Shown piece after piece: positions 1-10,544 of a stretch of DNA of 64,000 bases. Both the position numbers and the translations under genes were made by a program. Under the pieces are notes generated by a model. The model worked only from the letters and a program-made list of their open reading frames with translations. It was not told the origin of the DNA and did no database searches. The DNA comes from Paramarasmius palmivorus (taxonomy: Eukaryota; Basidiomycota; Agaricomycetes; Agaricales; Marasmiaceae). Numbering within the stretch: position 1 is the first letter of the stretch; each line of letters starts with the position of its first letter. The DNA is taken from the NCBI GenBank assembly GCA_037176845.1, contig JAYKXP010000032.1, positions 124,001-188,000 on the forward strand. The letters are read 5' to 3'.

Positions 1-1032
1 CACAAGCAATCCCAAGAGGCTTTCCCAGCGTACTTAGCGTTTCGTGTGTCTGTAGGGCCAATTCTCGGGTGGGCGCGAGAACGAGTGTAGTGATAGTAGA
101 GGTTCCTTTACCACTCGCAGGAGGCGATGTAATTAGGCGCGAAAGTGCGGGTATACCAAAGGCAAGCGTTTTGCCGCTATGGTGATTGTCAGGATAACGG
201 GTAGAATGGGGATGGGCTGGATCTTACCTGCCAGTCTCTGCAATACCGACGACATCCTTTCCATCTAATGACGGCGGCCATGCACACGCTTGAATAGGTG
301 AGGGTTCTTTAAATTTGGCGGAGAAAGATCGTAGACTGTCAGGAATATCCAACTGGTCGAAAGCCAGTATAGGTACGACTTCTGGTTGGCCTGGAGGAAC
401 GTGTATGGTGATGCTATTTTCTGAAAGATATTGGGAGGCTTCAGATGGCGAAGCTTTTGGCGCTTTCGATCTTGAAGGTGAACTCGATTTTGAAGATTCG
501 GCAGTTGTGGTGGCCTGGCTGTCTGTAGTGTCTTTAGAGCTCTTTTTCTTGTCCTTCTTCTCTTTCTTGTCCTTTTTATCCTTCTTGCCCTTTTTCTTGT
601 CCTTCTTCTCGCTCTCGACGGCTTCTCCGTTGGTAACTTCCTCTGCAGGTTGCATCTCTACATCCTCAGCATCATGAGATCGTTTCTTCTTCTTTTTCTT
701 TTTCTCTAAAGCCAGAACTGCATAAACAATCGTACTCCAATGTAACCACGATGTGGGGCACACCTTCTTCGCCGGCCTCTGGGATATCCTTTGATTCCGC
801 AATAACAGGCTGTTCCGATTCTAACTCTTCATGCTTCCGCTTTTTACTCTTCTTCTTATGCTGTTTGACCTCGGCTTCAGAAGTTGAGTCTTCGACCTTG
901 CTTTTACTTTTACCCTTTTTCTTCTTGTGTTCGAGATCCACGTTCCCTGTATCTTCTAGATATCAGGATTTTAAGCACACCAGATATCTGATAGCAGATA
1001 TATAACGTACCTTTCGCAATAGCGACAGTCAT
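1..1032 (-). CDS. DBP3: DEAD-box ATP-dependent RNA helicase, DBP3 type (C-terminal part beyond window)
   Basis: Nucleolar ATP-dependent RNA helicase; Dbp3 proteins act in pre-rRNA processing for the large ribosomal subunit. The start is ATG at 1032. Exon 1 is only 22 nt and joins across an intron (about 1010-947) to a lysine-rich low-complexity exon, as in Dbp3 N-termini. A second intron (about 762-708) leads to a Q-motif region (PSPIQACAWP), and a third (227 leftwards) splits motif I. Across that junction the reading gives AETGSGKT (Walker A), followed further on by PTRELA (motif Ia). The frame is still open at base 1, so the DEAD, SAT and C-terminal helicase motifs lie outside the window. 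It is divergent from the PNGase gene with 198 bp between the starts. DBP3 rather than another DEAD-box protein rests on the basic N-terminus and the exact Q-motif/Walker wording. Confidence 0.85.
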
Positions 1033-1230
1033 GGTTGCGGGAAGATAAGAGGCAAGTACAAGCGGACAGGGCAGAAAATTTTTTGATGGCCTCTGATGCG
1101 GCCCGTGTTTTCGCACAGGCAGCTTCTTTCTTGACTATCATCACAAGTCCTCGTTCCACATGCTCGACCCTCGAGAGATATATAAATCCGCATTCCGTAT
1201 CGAAAATGGTTCTTTCCAGGGCCCACAAGG
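1033..1230. promoter_or_regulatory. Divergent promoter between DBP3 and PNGase A genes
   Basis: A 198-bp gap separates two divergent start codons. A TATATAAA box lies at about 1179-1186, 45-52 bp before the PNGase start, which fits a core promoter with a short 5' UTR. No comparable box is obvious on the helicase side. Confidence 0.45.
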
Positions 1231-3622
1231 ATGAGGTTCTCAATCACGGCAGTTGTCGTTCTGGCGACATCTTTACTTCGAGTTCATGCCCAACTCACTC
1301 CAGAGCAGTTGCAGCCTCTTCTCGATGGACTCGCGCAAAAGCTTTCCAATGATATCGAGAAGCGCGTACCGTTAATGACGGATGACCCCACTGTCGCGCC
1401 GTTGATAGATTTACAGATTTTTGCCCCGCCTGTGACGCCGAAGGATGGAACGAAATGTGAAGTAGAGTTGTTGAAGCACAGTTTTGGTGAGTTAGCATGG
1501 TATGTTATCTGCGAAGTGAACTGAGAATGCATAGGTGATGGTTCATATGGCGCGCCTGCTGTCGTTCCTTATAGTCCACCGACTGGTGAAAGTTGCGGCG
1601 AAGTGGGGAAATGGGCTGCCATCAGTCTGAATTTGTCTGTTTATTGGTGAGTTTTCTGATAACATGTTAAAGGCACTGCGTTGACATAAGGATCCAGCAT
1701 CGGTACTCAGTATGATCGTCTGAGTGTACGTGAAAACAATAGAAGTGAACTCACGTCTAACACGAGCACTTTCAGTCGGTTTATCTTTCGCATGTTGAAA
1801 GTGAGTATGAGCATAAAATTCGATGGTGTATTATATTGATAATCTTCCTAGTTTGGCGACACTCGAGTGCTGAGCCGACGAAAACTGGCACTATATGGAA
1901 TACGTGAGCACGCGATTTCTCGAAGAATGAAGACCGATATTGACGGTGTATGAAACTATCAGGATCAAGGACGTCACGCACTTCACGCCTCTCTTTGCTC
2001 AGGAAGGCGAACTCTTGATGGATTTCAGCAACATCATCTCGGACGAATTGTGAGTCGATTGAGCCGCAGAAAGCTCTCGGGAGCTGATGTTTCCTCACAA
2101 GACTGCTAGATGGCGTGTTCGATGGTATAATTGCATTTTCTATACGACAGGTACAAGTTTTGACTGTTTTCAGTTGTGATCACCGCAACATTCTATGCCG
2201 CAACGGAAACCTTCCCAACACCTACAACTTCCGACCTAATAATACCATTATCCAATCTGTCTCCCAACACGACAAATTTCTTCACGCTCGATAGTGACCT
2301 TGGGGGGACGACCAATGTCACCATCCCAGAAACATCTATCGAGGCCTTTGCGGAAATATTCTGCTCTGGAAACTCGGCCGAAGAGTTCTGGTACCTCAGT
2401 ATGTGGCCTTCATCACTGATCTATCGCCAACTTATTCATTATTCCCCGTCTCAAGATACGCCTGACGAGTTCGTCGATGCTTTTCCTGAATCCACTGGAC
2501 TTATCGGCAAAGGGCCTTTCCGGGAAGTTCAACTTTACATCGACGGTCAACTGGCAGGAGTTGTTTGGCCTTACGCCGTCATCTACACTGGTGGCATCAC
2601 TCCCACGAACTGGCGCCCACTGACTTCCTATGGTGCCTATGATGCACCTTCATACTGGATTGACATCACGCCTTTCTTGCCTATCCTCGTTTCTCAAGAA
2701 AACCCACACAATGTCACGCTGAAAGTGGTCGGTCAAGGAACGAGTCCTACTATCAACTCGAATTGGTTCGTTTCCGGAAGCATCCATATTCGCAATGGTA
2801 CCACGAAGACGACCGGTGCAATCAAGACATACAACGCTCCGGATACTGTCGTGACAACCACTGGCGGAGCTTCTGAAGGGAATGTCACAGTATGGACAAA
2901 GGTCACGGCAAAGAGAGATTTCAGTGTAGAGGCCGAGCTACAGACTGGAGAGGGGACGAAGGTTGTGTCATTCACGCAATCTTTGAGCTACATAAACGAA
3001 GCGAGGTATGCTGATGAAGGCTGGCTTCAGGTTCGTTCCCATGTATGGTGGTGTTTCGGTTACTGATATATCAATGACAGTGGGGAAATCAGACTACGAT
3101 TGGCACAATTACCGGCGTTCACGACGGCCAAAAGGTTTTGAACGATGCTTTCACGTATCCACTCCAGGTGTTTTCCAACTATTCGCTGTACACTCAGCAG
3201 TTCGGTGAGCGCAACGTTATCCTCAAGCCGACTTCCGACTGACGATGAATGTGGCAGGTGGCTACGGTTCCGAAATACACCAATCCTATATCCGCGCTCT
3301 CCAACCTCCGACTGCACCTTACCGTGCCATTCGCTCAGTGCAGCATGCACAAGGTTGGGTTGGGATGGATGATTGGCCAGGTCTTCGGCATGCCATTAAC
3401 GGTTCCGGTGCTACCGAACAAAGCTTTGCCTATGTCGATGCGAGAGGCGAAACCTACTTCCGTGAGGCTGCGACCAAGAATGATGGCTGGGTGAAAGACG
3501 ATGTTTGGGGAACGTTGAGAGACGCGAATCCTCCAGTTCCTCCTGACCAAATCTTTGGGCCAGACGGGGGCCCGGGCTTTAGAAGGCGAGCTGTGAGGTT
3601 GTTGGGATCACGCTTTGGTTGA
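1231..3622 (+). CDS. Secreted peptide-N4-(N-acetyl-beta-glucosaminyl)asparagine amidase A (PNGase A)
   Basis: Predicted to release N-glycans from glycoproteins outside the cell or in the secretory path. The first exon begins with a signal peptide (MRFSITAVVVLATSLLRVHA). Family landmarks appear in order through short introns: the FG-x2-SYG-x-P start of the domain near 1483-1550, a CGEVGKWA segment, a GTQYDRLS segment, VWRHSSAEPT, a WNTIKDVTHFTPL segment, and then the long exon from about 2176 with VITATFYAA and the characteristic WP...YTGGI..T.WRPLTSYGAYD..SYWIDITPFLP block. The last exon (about 3258-3622) runs to the stop at 3620-3622. I count about eight introns, all short. No hydrophobic C-terminal anchor is seen. 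Assignment to the PNGase A family (PF12222) is firm; activity is inferred. Exon edges in the 5' half are by eye. Confidence 0.85.
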
Positions 3623-3794
3623 TCCTTCTCATGTCCTACATTTTCTTGTGACGCGAGGTGGCTTATGTTCGTGGGTTTCAATATTTTACGCATTGAAAAA
3701 CAATTGCATGGTCGAGTTTCTTCGAATCAAATTACAAGAAATTGTGACACTACAGAGTATTAGGTATCAAATGTGCCCACACTGATAAACAATC

Positions 3795-5601
3795 TTAGAC
3801 AGTTCTCCGAACTACATTTTTCGCCTTTTCCAACAACTCAGCTCGGGCTATATCGCAATACTCCATGATTACAATAGGATGATCTTCAGCTTGATCGCCA
3901 ATGTCATCCGCAGCGACAAGTCCTTCGAGCTTCCACATAGCTCCCCATTTCTCAGGACTTTCAGCTATCACTGATATCGGGAACAATGTCTTCCATGCAG
4001 CCATCGCACGGGATCGTGAAATGCCTCGATAGTATCTCCCGAAAATCTTGCTGAAAGGCACCATTGCCTCTTGGTTGTTGGGTACATTGATGGGTAGGAA
4101 TAGGAGTTGGAATTGAGGATCTTTGGCGTCAGCGTGCGCTCTCGAGACGTTCTCGTGGTCCCCATCCACTAGTTCGTAAAAGTCCCCGACTACACTGGGT
4201 TCTGGTTGTGTTTGACCAAAGTCAAACGCGTTGATTTTGAGAAAGACTGCACGGCTACTGGAGCCATAGTACGCAGTGTCATACTCTTGTAGTTGGCACA
4301 TCTTCCGCATCCGTTTCCCGGGACCCTGCGGAAGGAACTGGTCCAGGTTAGGTATGAGCGCCTGTGTAGAGCACCGAAGCATGACGATGTCCCCGACCAC
4401 TATGTTTTCGGCACCCAACCATACCCCGTCGTGGTCTGGAGCCAAAGGAGTTTCGCTTTCATCTCTCGATGTGGAGTGTGACCAAACGTTGCAAAGCTGT
4501 TTGACAACCTGCAGTGCATCTGTGTAGAGGGTAGTTGCCTTCTCCAACGAAAGCTTGAGATCCTTTCCTATGTGTACGCATTTGCTGTCACTGTCGCTTT
4601 TGATAACTTCGAGTTCCTCCGTGGCGGAGCAGACCGAGAATGGAAGGATTTGGGTTTCTTCTACTGTGGCATATCGACCGGAACCCGGTATCCCGAGGAG
4701 CTCAACACGACATTTGTATTCGTAGAAGTCACTATCGTCCATGAAGATACTCCCGAGGTCCCAGTGTTCCTTGTGCCCTCCTGAGGAAGTGGCGACTACC
4801 TGCGGACAAACCAAAGAAACCTTCGGCGTTGCGGCAACGATGATCCCGGGCCACGTGGGAATACTTGAGCTACCCTTGTCGAGGATGACCCAAACTAGTT
4901 CTCCTATCCTGTACCAGCAAGACCTGCATGAAAGCGTCTGTAAACCAAGGGGCAGAATCGTCTCCAGCGCCTTTGGTGTCTGATGAACATTCTTTTCCTT
5001 TTTCGTACGATGGGCTCGGATTTGGGCAAGTCGATGAATTTGACTGAGCATCCGGGAGTCTACTATCCCTCTTTCAATAAGCGAAGCAGTGATCCCCTTC
5101 TGCGGATGTCGTGTGCAACTGCGGCATTCACATGACGCCTCACTGGTAGCGTTCGTAAAGAGCCACTCTGCGTGCGGAAAGAACTCGTACACGGATCGCC
5201 AAATCCCTCTGGGTGCTCCTGAAAGAGAGGGATCTTTGAGATACCACCACTCAGGAAGATTGTCCACCGTCACCTACCATATAGATAGCCATCTCTGCGT
5301 CCTTTGTTCTCTACCTTGTACATCACATATCCATCAGGAAATGCACGCAACTCATATGAAGAGGGATCTATTACATATTGTCATTTCAATACATCTCGAA
5401 TACTAATCGGCGATGTTGCTTACTATCATAATTGAAGGCGCGTGCCAGCATCTCACCTAAGACACACAGCCAGATTCGCTGATCCTCTAAAGAGGCCGGG
5501 TTATAGTTTGGAGGTGCGGCTCTAAGCCTAATGCAGTCCCCTTTTGCGCGCGGAAAGGAAATATAGGTCGGAGTCGGGGGAAAGGATTCGTGGTTGGACA
5601 T
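3795..5601 (-). CDS. Clr2-like transcription-silencing protein (cryptic loci regulator 2 family)
   Basis: Clr2 is a subunit of the fission-yeast SHREC histone-deacetylase/remodelling complex in heterochromatin silencing; the basidiomycete homologues are little studied. Three exons are read: 5601-5424, 5367-5278 and 5218-3795, together 1692 nt, giving 563 residues with no internal stop. The N-terminal region joins over the introns to read FPDGYVMYK, RRDGYLYG, then SVYEFFPHAEWLFT followed by CECRSC, which matches the Clr2 N-terminal domain (PEGYVLYE, YLYG, EFIPHALWL, CxCKYC). The second domain follows as YRIGELVWVIL and WPGIIV, the usual start of the Clr2 C-terminal part. The gene is divergent from the F-box gene at 6122. 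Family membership is inferred from these motifs; that the protein acts in an SHREC-like complex here is not shown. Confidence 0.75.
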
Positions 5602-6121
5602 GATCACGGTTGAGTGTACTAAGGGAAGAGGCAAAAAGGTCGACAACTCCACTAATTAAGAGTGTGAAAATTCAATACCTGAGTCAAACACATGTGCTTG
5701 TCACAATCGAACACTGCGAGGATACACTTTGATAGAGTTAGGTTTGCTGCTTACCCGAACAGCATCCAGTAGTACTTGGCTGGTACCTGGCCATGGGAAT
5801 CCATCGAGGTAAACACCCCCCTTGACAATGACAGAGAGTGGGATCATCAATGAGACTATTTCCAGGATCCCAAGCAAGGCCAATGCTCAGACTGAAAGTC
5901 CAAGGACGCGAATGAATCGCGCAAAGCTTGTGAAGAAAATATGGTGTGGGAATTTTGGAAGAGTGAAGAGAAACTTGAATGTTACCCTGCTCCGTCGTCC
6001 ATCTCGACGCGTCACTCAAGTTGAAAGCAATTTTACAGCATCGCCCGAGCGGTTCCCCAGGTATGTCACACTGCTCTGGTGTTTTTATTCCCACTGACAC
6101 AATCTTAGGATATCCTACAAA
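5602..6121. other. Intergenic, divergent 5' flanks of Clr2-like and F-box genes
   Basis: About 520 bp between two divergent start codons. A TTAG/GATATC string immediately before the F-box start is shared with the flank of the paralogue at 8464 (TCTAG/GATATC), so the duplicated unit begins slightly upstream of the ATG, possibly at a 5' UTR splice acceptor. No other gene or clear motif seen. Confidence 0.4.
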
Positions 6122-7985
6122 ATGCTGGAACGCGATGCCAGCACGGGCCAAAGAAACCGAACCACTCTCTGCGACAGGTGCAATAACGAGTTCATTTCCA
6201 ACGTAGTGCACCCTGCCATTGACACGGATCGCCTGCAATCGGATAGTGTCCCGTCTGACGCGGAACACTCACAGGCTCTCACATCTTTGGAGGCAGAGGA
6301 ACGTGATTTGGCGTGTTACGAGGAAGAACTGGCACGGTTGTATCGAATCGTCCACAAACTCGAAACCGAGAAATCCGCATTGCAGAAACGCATTTTCGAG
6401 CGTCGAAGCTGGACCTCAGCCATACGCAAATTCCCACATGAAATATGGCGTCTCATATTCGAAGAAGCTTGTCTATCACATTCGTACACTCTCGACATCC
6501 CGAGCACTAGTGCAAGTCGCCGTATCACCACTCTCCCTTTGATTTTCTCGAGGGTCTCGTCACAATGGAGAGGTATTCTGTATGGATATCCCCAACTATG
6601 GTCGGCTATTTCCGTCGATATCCTGAAACCGACGAAAGAAGCAGATCGTCTGGTGCAATGTTTCCTTCAAAGGTCGGGAACGTGTCATCTCAAACTCAAT
6701 ATCGGTGACTCTACGGGCGGAATAATGGACCACAGATTGGAAAAGTATCTGGGCCGCTATGGCTGCTCCATTCTCCAGAGGCTCATGGAAGCCTTACCGA
6801 GGTGCCAAGAGCTTACTTTGGGTATCGGCGGGAACATTTTCGGATCAGTCACTTCGTTGATGACATGCCACGCCTCTTTCGTATCACTTCAGAAGTTGGA
6901 AATGAACGTTGATATCGAACAAGACGTGGATTGGTTTTGGGACCTTGTCCAAGACGCGACAAAACTCCAACATATTTCTATTCCCCCTCGAAACGTATGG
7001 CCTGAGCTCGGCACAAATACCAAGATTCCCTACCACCAACTCACATCCATTCATTTCCGAAATCCCCTAAAGTCTGTCGTTCTGCATGCTCTTCGCCATT
7101 GTACCAGTCTCGTCTCATTGAGATGTCATAGATTGGAATGATTCATTCAGTTGGGACGTAGATGCGGGAGCACTACCCGTGCTCGCACACAATCTACAAT
7201 CATTGTATCTGGACAGTTCTCAAGTTTCGCACCTACGCACTCTTTTCACATCGATCACGCTCCCAGCCATAACTTCCATTACAATTGAGGACCTTTTCGG
7301 CCTCGATGTCGGCGATATTTGGGAAGCCTTGCCGGCGTTGAGCGACATGTTGGAGCGCTCTCGAGCCTCTCTAAAGAGCATCGCCCTTCGATTTGCGGGT
7401 AGGGGCATTCCAATGGTTGGGTTACTGAACATTCTGCGACTTTCACCAGAAGTTACTTCCCTGGAAGTTAGCCTTGCTTACGACGATGGGAACTCGGGCT
7501 TCTTGGGGAACCTGCTTTCGGAGCTCACCATACACGACACCACTGTCTCTTTGGCGCCGAAATTGGAACGTCTCTGCATTTACGAGCTGGTACCCAGTGA
7601 TAATTGGAACTACGTACCCTCACGAGTTGCCCAAGAACTGGTGAATTTGGCGGAATCACGGTCCGCGAGCGCTCGATCTGGAACCTATCAGGCTCAGGTC
7701 AGAGCTTCGTTGGCGGAATTGCAGGTGTCGTTTTCGCGCACATGGCGCTATGAAACGTATCACAAAGATCATCCACTTGCTTTTGACGTGGATCATCTTG
7801 AGGAAAGGTGGAGAGCCCTTCAACAGAGTGGCATGCGCTGTACGGTGCTGTGGAAAAGGTCTACAGTAGAGGAATAGGATCCTCTGTTCCATGACAACCT
7901 CTCTGTACATGGCTCTAGTGACGATGAGAGTACACATGAGGAAGAGGACGACTCGGATTCTGAGGACGATTGGGGTATCTTCTAA
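6122..7985 (+). pseudogene. F-box/leucine-rich-like protein gene, broken by a frameshift and a stop
   Basis: Member of the Agaricomycete F-box family; intact members would be substrate adaptors of SCF ubiquitin ligases. The N-terminus carries a CDRCN pair motif, then a predicted coiled coil (about residues 55-95) and the F-box core FPHEIWRLIF. The frame that starts at 6122 ends at 7141. The homologous protein continues in the next frame from about 7125, where it lines up with the intact neighbour (VLAHNLQSLYL against VPNLRYLFL). A single extra base near 7125-7137 explains this, and no GT-AG intron fits. The second frame meets TAG at 7875-7877, after which 35 more codons stay open, end in an acidic tail plus DDWGIF, and stop at 7983-7985. 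The intact paralogue reads through at the same place. Sequencing error could explain one lesion; two make decay more likely. Confidence 0.7.
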
Positions 7986-8463
7986 AGACGTAGGCCCGAA
8001 AACAAGCTATGGATAGATACCAAGAGATCTTAATACCCAAGTATTTCACTGCCTATTGCTTCTTGTAATTAGCTATATGACACATGCTCTCAATGAGTTC
8101 TAGTCTCGAAAGTAGCGGAGCAAAAGAGACCTACAGTAAGAAGGTACTTGAGGTTATCGGCTATCAGCACAGTGGGAAAAAATTCCCCGGTCCTGCACGC
8201 GTCTTGGACATCGACATCGAACATCACAAGTTCAAGTTGAACCGCCACCTGGCCAATATTGTTGCAATATTGTCAGAGCTAGTCTCGGTGAGTCTTCTCA
8301 GCTTTTTGCGCGGAACTGTCTATTTACAAACGCAATTGAAGATTCAACAATTTCTGCAACGTGCACGATCAGATATATCATCTCCCCTTGGCTTCCTTGT
8401 GGTATGTTCACCTGCGCCGGCGTTTCTTCTCTATTCAAAGCCACTTCTAGGATATCATACAAT
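7986..8463. other. Intergenic, 5' flank of the second F-box copy
   Basis: About 480 bp. The last 60 bases (8404-8463) are open in frame with the next gene but match the first copy only from the TCTAG/GATATC string onward, so I place the start downstream at 8464. A reading frame at 8084-8587 crosses this stretch without similarity to anything I recognise. Confidence 0.4.
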
Positions 8464-10266
8464 ATGCAGAATTATGTCTCCACAGGTCAAAGAAACCGCA
8501 CCACTCTGTGCGCCAGGTGCAACGACGAATTTATTTCCGAAATTGTGTACCCGAGTATCGACGCAACAGACCGCCTGCAACCCCTAGACTCAAAACGCTC
8601 ACAGGCTTTCATCTACTTGGATGCCGAGGAACGTGATTTAGCGTGTTATGAGGCAGAGTTGGCACGACTACAGCGAATCGTTCACAAACTCGAAGCCGAA
8701 AAATCTGCACTAGAGAGACGCATTCACGAACGCCGAAGCTGGACGTCAGCCATGCGCAAATTTCCCAGTGAAATATGGTGCCTCATATTCGAAGAGGCAT
8801 GTTCTTCCAATCCATACACCCTCGACATCCCACGCACTAGTTCGAATCAGCTTGTCAAAGCGCTCCCTTTGGTTTTATCGAGGGTCTCATCGCAGTGGAG
8901 AGATATACTCCATGAGTATCCCCAATTATGGTCGGCTCTATCTGTTGATATTCAGAGCGCGACGAAAGAATTGGATTCTCTAGTGCAATATTTCCTCCGA
9001 AGGTCTGGAACGATTGATCTCAAACTCCACATCGACGACTCGAAGGAGTCACCCTTTGGCCATCGAACGGAGCAAAATCTGGGTCGTTATGGCCTCTCCA
9101 TCCTACACAGGCTAATCGAAGTATTGCCTAGGTGCAAAGAGCTTAAGCTCAGCATTAGAGGGGACGTCATCCGTTTGGTCAGCTCATTGATGTACTACAA
9201 TGCCTCTTTCATGTCGCTGGAGAAGCTGGAAATGAAGTACGAAGTAGACATGAGCGCAACCAGGTTCTGGGACCTTATCCAAAATGCGACAAAACTCAGG
9301 CACGTCACCATTCCCTCGAGAGAACGGGGGTTCCGACTTTTCGACATTATGCAACCAGACACTACTCCCCCAAACTCCAAAATACCATATCACCAACTTA
9401 CGTCCATCAATTTCCAGTCCTCCCCTCCGTCTGTCATTCTACATGCGCTTCGGTATTGCACCGGCCTTGTATCGATGAGATGCGATGGATGGAACCCCGC
9501 TTTTGCCAGAGCATCTGCTTTGTCAACGCCCGTGGCGGTGCCCAATCTTCGATATCTGTTTCTGAGTGATGTCTACATCCCATCTTTACACACCCTATTC
9601 CGGTCGATCATACTTCCATCGATAACTACCGTTACAATTGCGGACTTCTTGAACATCGGGCCCGACAAGGATTGGACAGAAATGTCACGGTTTGGGGATA
9701 TGCTAGAGCGCTCCAAAGCTTCGCTAAAGAATCTCGTCCTTCGAATCGCGCATTGGCGTGTTCCGTTAGCAGGGCTCCTACATATCCTGCAGTTGTCACC
9801 CGAGCTCACCACCTTAGAGGTTTCTGTTGTCCGCCACAACAGTGAACCGAATTTCGTACCGAATTTGCTCTCCAGGCTCACCGTACAGGATGCTAGTGTC
9901 CCGTTAGTAGCAAAGCTTCAGCGTCTTTGCATTCGCGAGGTGGTACCCAGTGATAAGTGGAGCACCGTGCCTTCGCCAGTTGCTCAGAAACTGGTAACCT
10001 TGGCGGAATCGAGGTTCGCCCACACGGTTTCCGGTGGAAACAATCAGACTCTCCCGCTGGTGGATTTGCAGATATCGTTTTCGGACGATTGGTGTGATGA
10101 AGCGCAATACGAAGATCAACCACTTTCTTTTGATGCATACCATCTCGAGGAAAGATGGGGAGTTCTCCGTCAGGGTGGCATGCACTGCATGGTGCTGTGG
10201 CAGAAATCGATTGAGGAAGAGGATCCTTTGCCGAGCGACGATGGTACAGATGCTGAAGACGAATAA
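8464..10266 (+). CDS. F-box protein with leucine-rich-like C-terminus, CxxCN N-terminal motif (intact tandem copy)
   Basis: A 600-residue open frame without introns. Order of parts: a CARCN motif at residues 16-20, a charged coiled-coil stretch (about 50-92, rich in E, R and L), the F-box core FPSEIWCLIF at about 100-109, then a long region of irregular leucine-rich repeats typical of mushroom F-box proteins, and an acidic tail (SDDGTDAEDE). It would link a substrate to Skp1-Cullin-F-box ubiquitin ligase; substrate unknown. The start at 8464 is chosen because the broken tandem copy at 6122 begins at the matching position; an upstream in-frame codon at 8404 would add 20 residues. Strong nucleotide-level similarity to the 6122 copy indicates a fairly recent tandem duplication. 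Confidence 0.8.
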   Translation: MQNYVSTGQRNRTTLCARCNDEFISEIVYPSIDATDRLQPLDSKRSQAFIYLDAEERDLACYEAELARLQRIVHKLEAEKSALERRIHERRSWTSAMRKFPSEIWCLIFEEACSSNPYTLDIPRTSSNQLVKALPLVLSRVSSQWRDILHEYPQLWSALSVDIQSATKELDSLVQYFLRRSGTIDLKLHIDDSKESPFGHRTEQNLGRYGLSILHRLIEVLPRCKELKLSIRGDVIRLVSSLMYYNASFMSLEKLEMKYEVDMSATRFWDLIQNATKLRHVTIPSRERGFRLFDIMQPDTTPPNSKIPYHQLTSINFQSSPPSVILHALRYCTGLVSMRCDGWNPAFARASALSTPVAVPNLRYLFLSDVYIPSLHTLFRSIILPSITTVTIADFLNIGPDKDWTEMSRFGDMLERSKASLKNLVLRIAHWRVPLAGLLHILQLSPELTTLEVSVVRHNSEPNFVPNLLSRLTVQDASVPLVAKLQRLCIREVVPSDKWSTVPSPVAQKLVTLAESRFAHTVSGGNNQTLPLVDLQISFSDDWCDEAQYEDQPLSFDAYHLEERWGVLRQGGMHCMVLWQKSIEEEDPLPSDDGTDAEDE

Positions 10267-10544
10267 GATGCCTACTCAGATATCTCGATACCCAATATTC
10301 TTGTATAATCTTCTTGGAATGGTAAATCTATACAGGACATTGATAATGACGAGGATGAAGAAAGTCATCTACAATGGTAAAAAGTTGGCATGTTGAAAAT
10401 AACAAGTACATGAACAATCCCAGGTGTCTAAGCAAAGTTCAAACTTGCTGACAGCCTTAGCAGAAATGATAGACTCCGAATGCCTATCGTCATGGATGTC
10501 AGTAAAAACCTACCAAAATTGAGCAACACGAACCTCGAACGTCA

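Noticed and set aside
315..677. Plus-strand open frame of 120 codons rich in Phe, Leu and Ser
   Set aside because: It is the complement of the lysine-rich DBP3 exon; composition follows from the A-rich antisense.
5738..6268. 176-codon minus-strand frame across the Clr2/F-box gap
   Set aside because: It overlaps the F-box N-terminus antisense and shows no conserved pattern; probably a chance frame.
8084..8587. Plus-strand frame overlapping the start of the F-box gene at 8464
   Set aside because: Runs in a different frame into the F-box gene and has no recognisable similarity; no matching frame exists before the 6122 paralogue.
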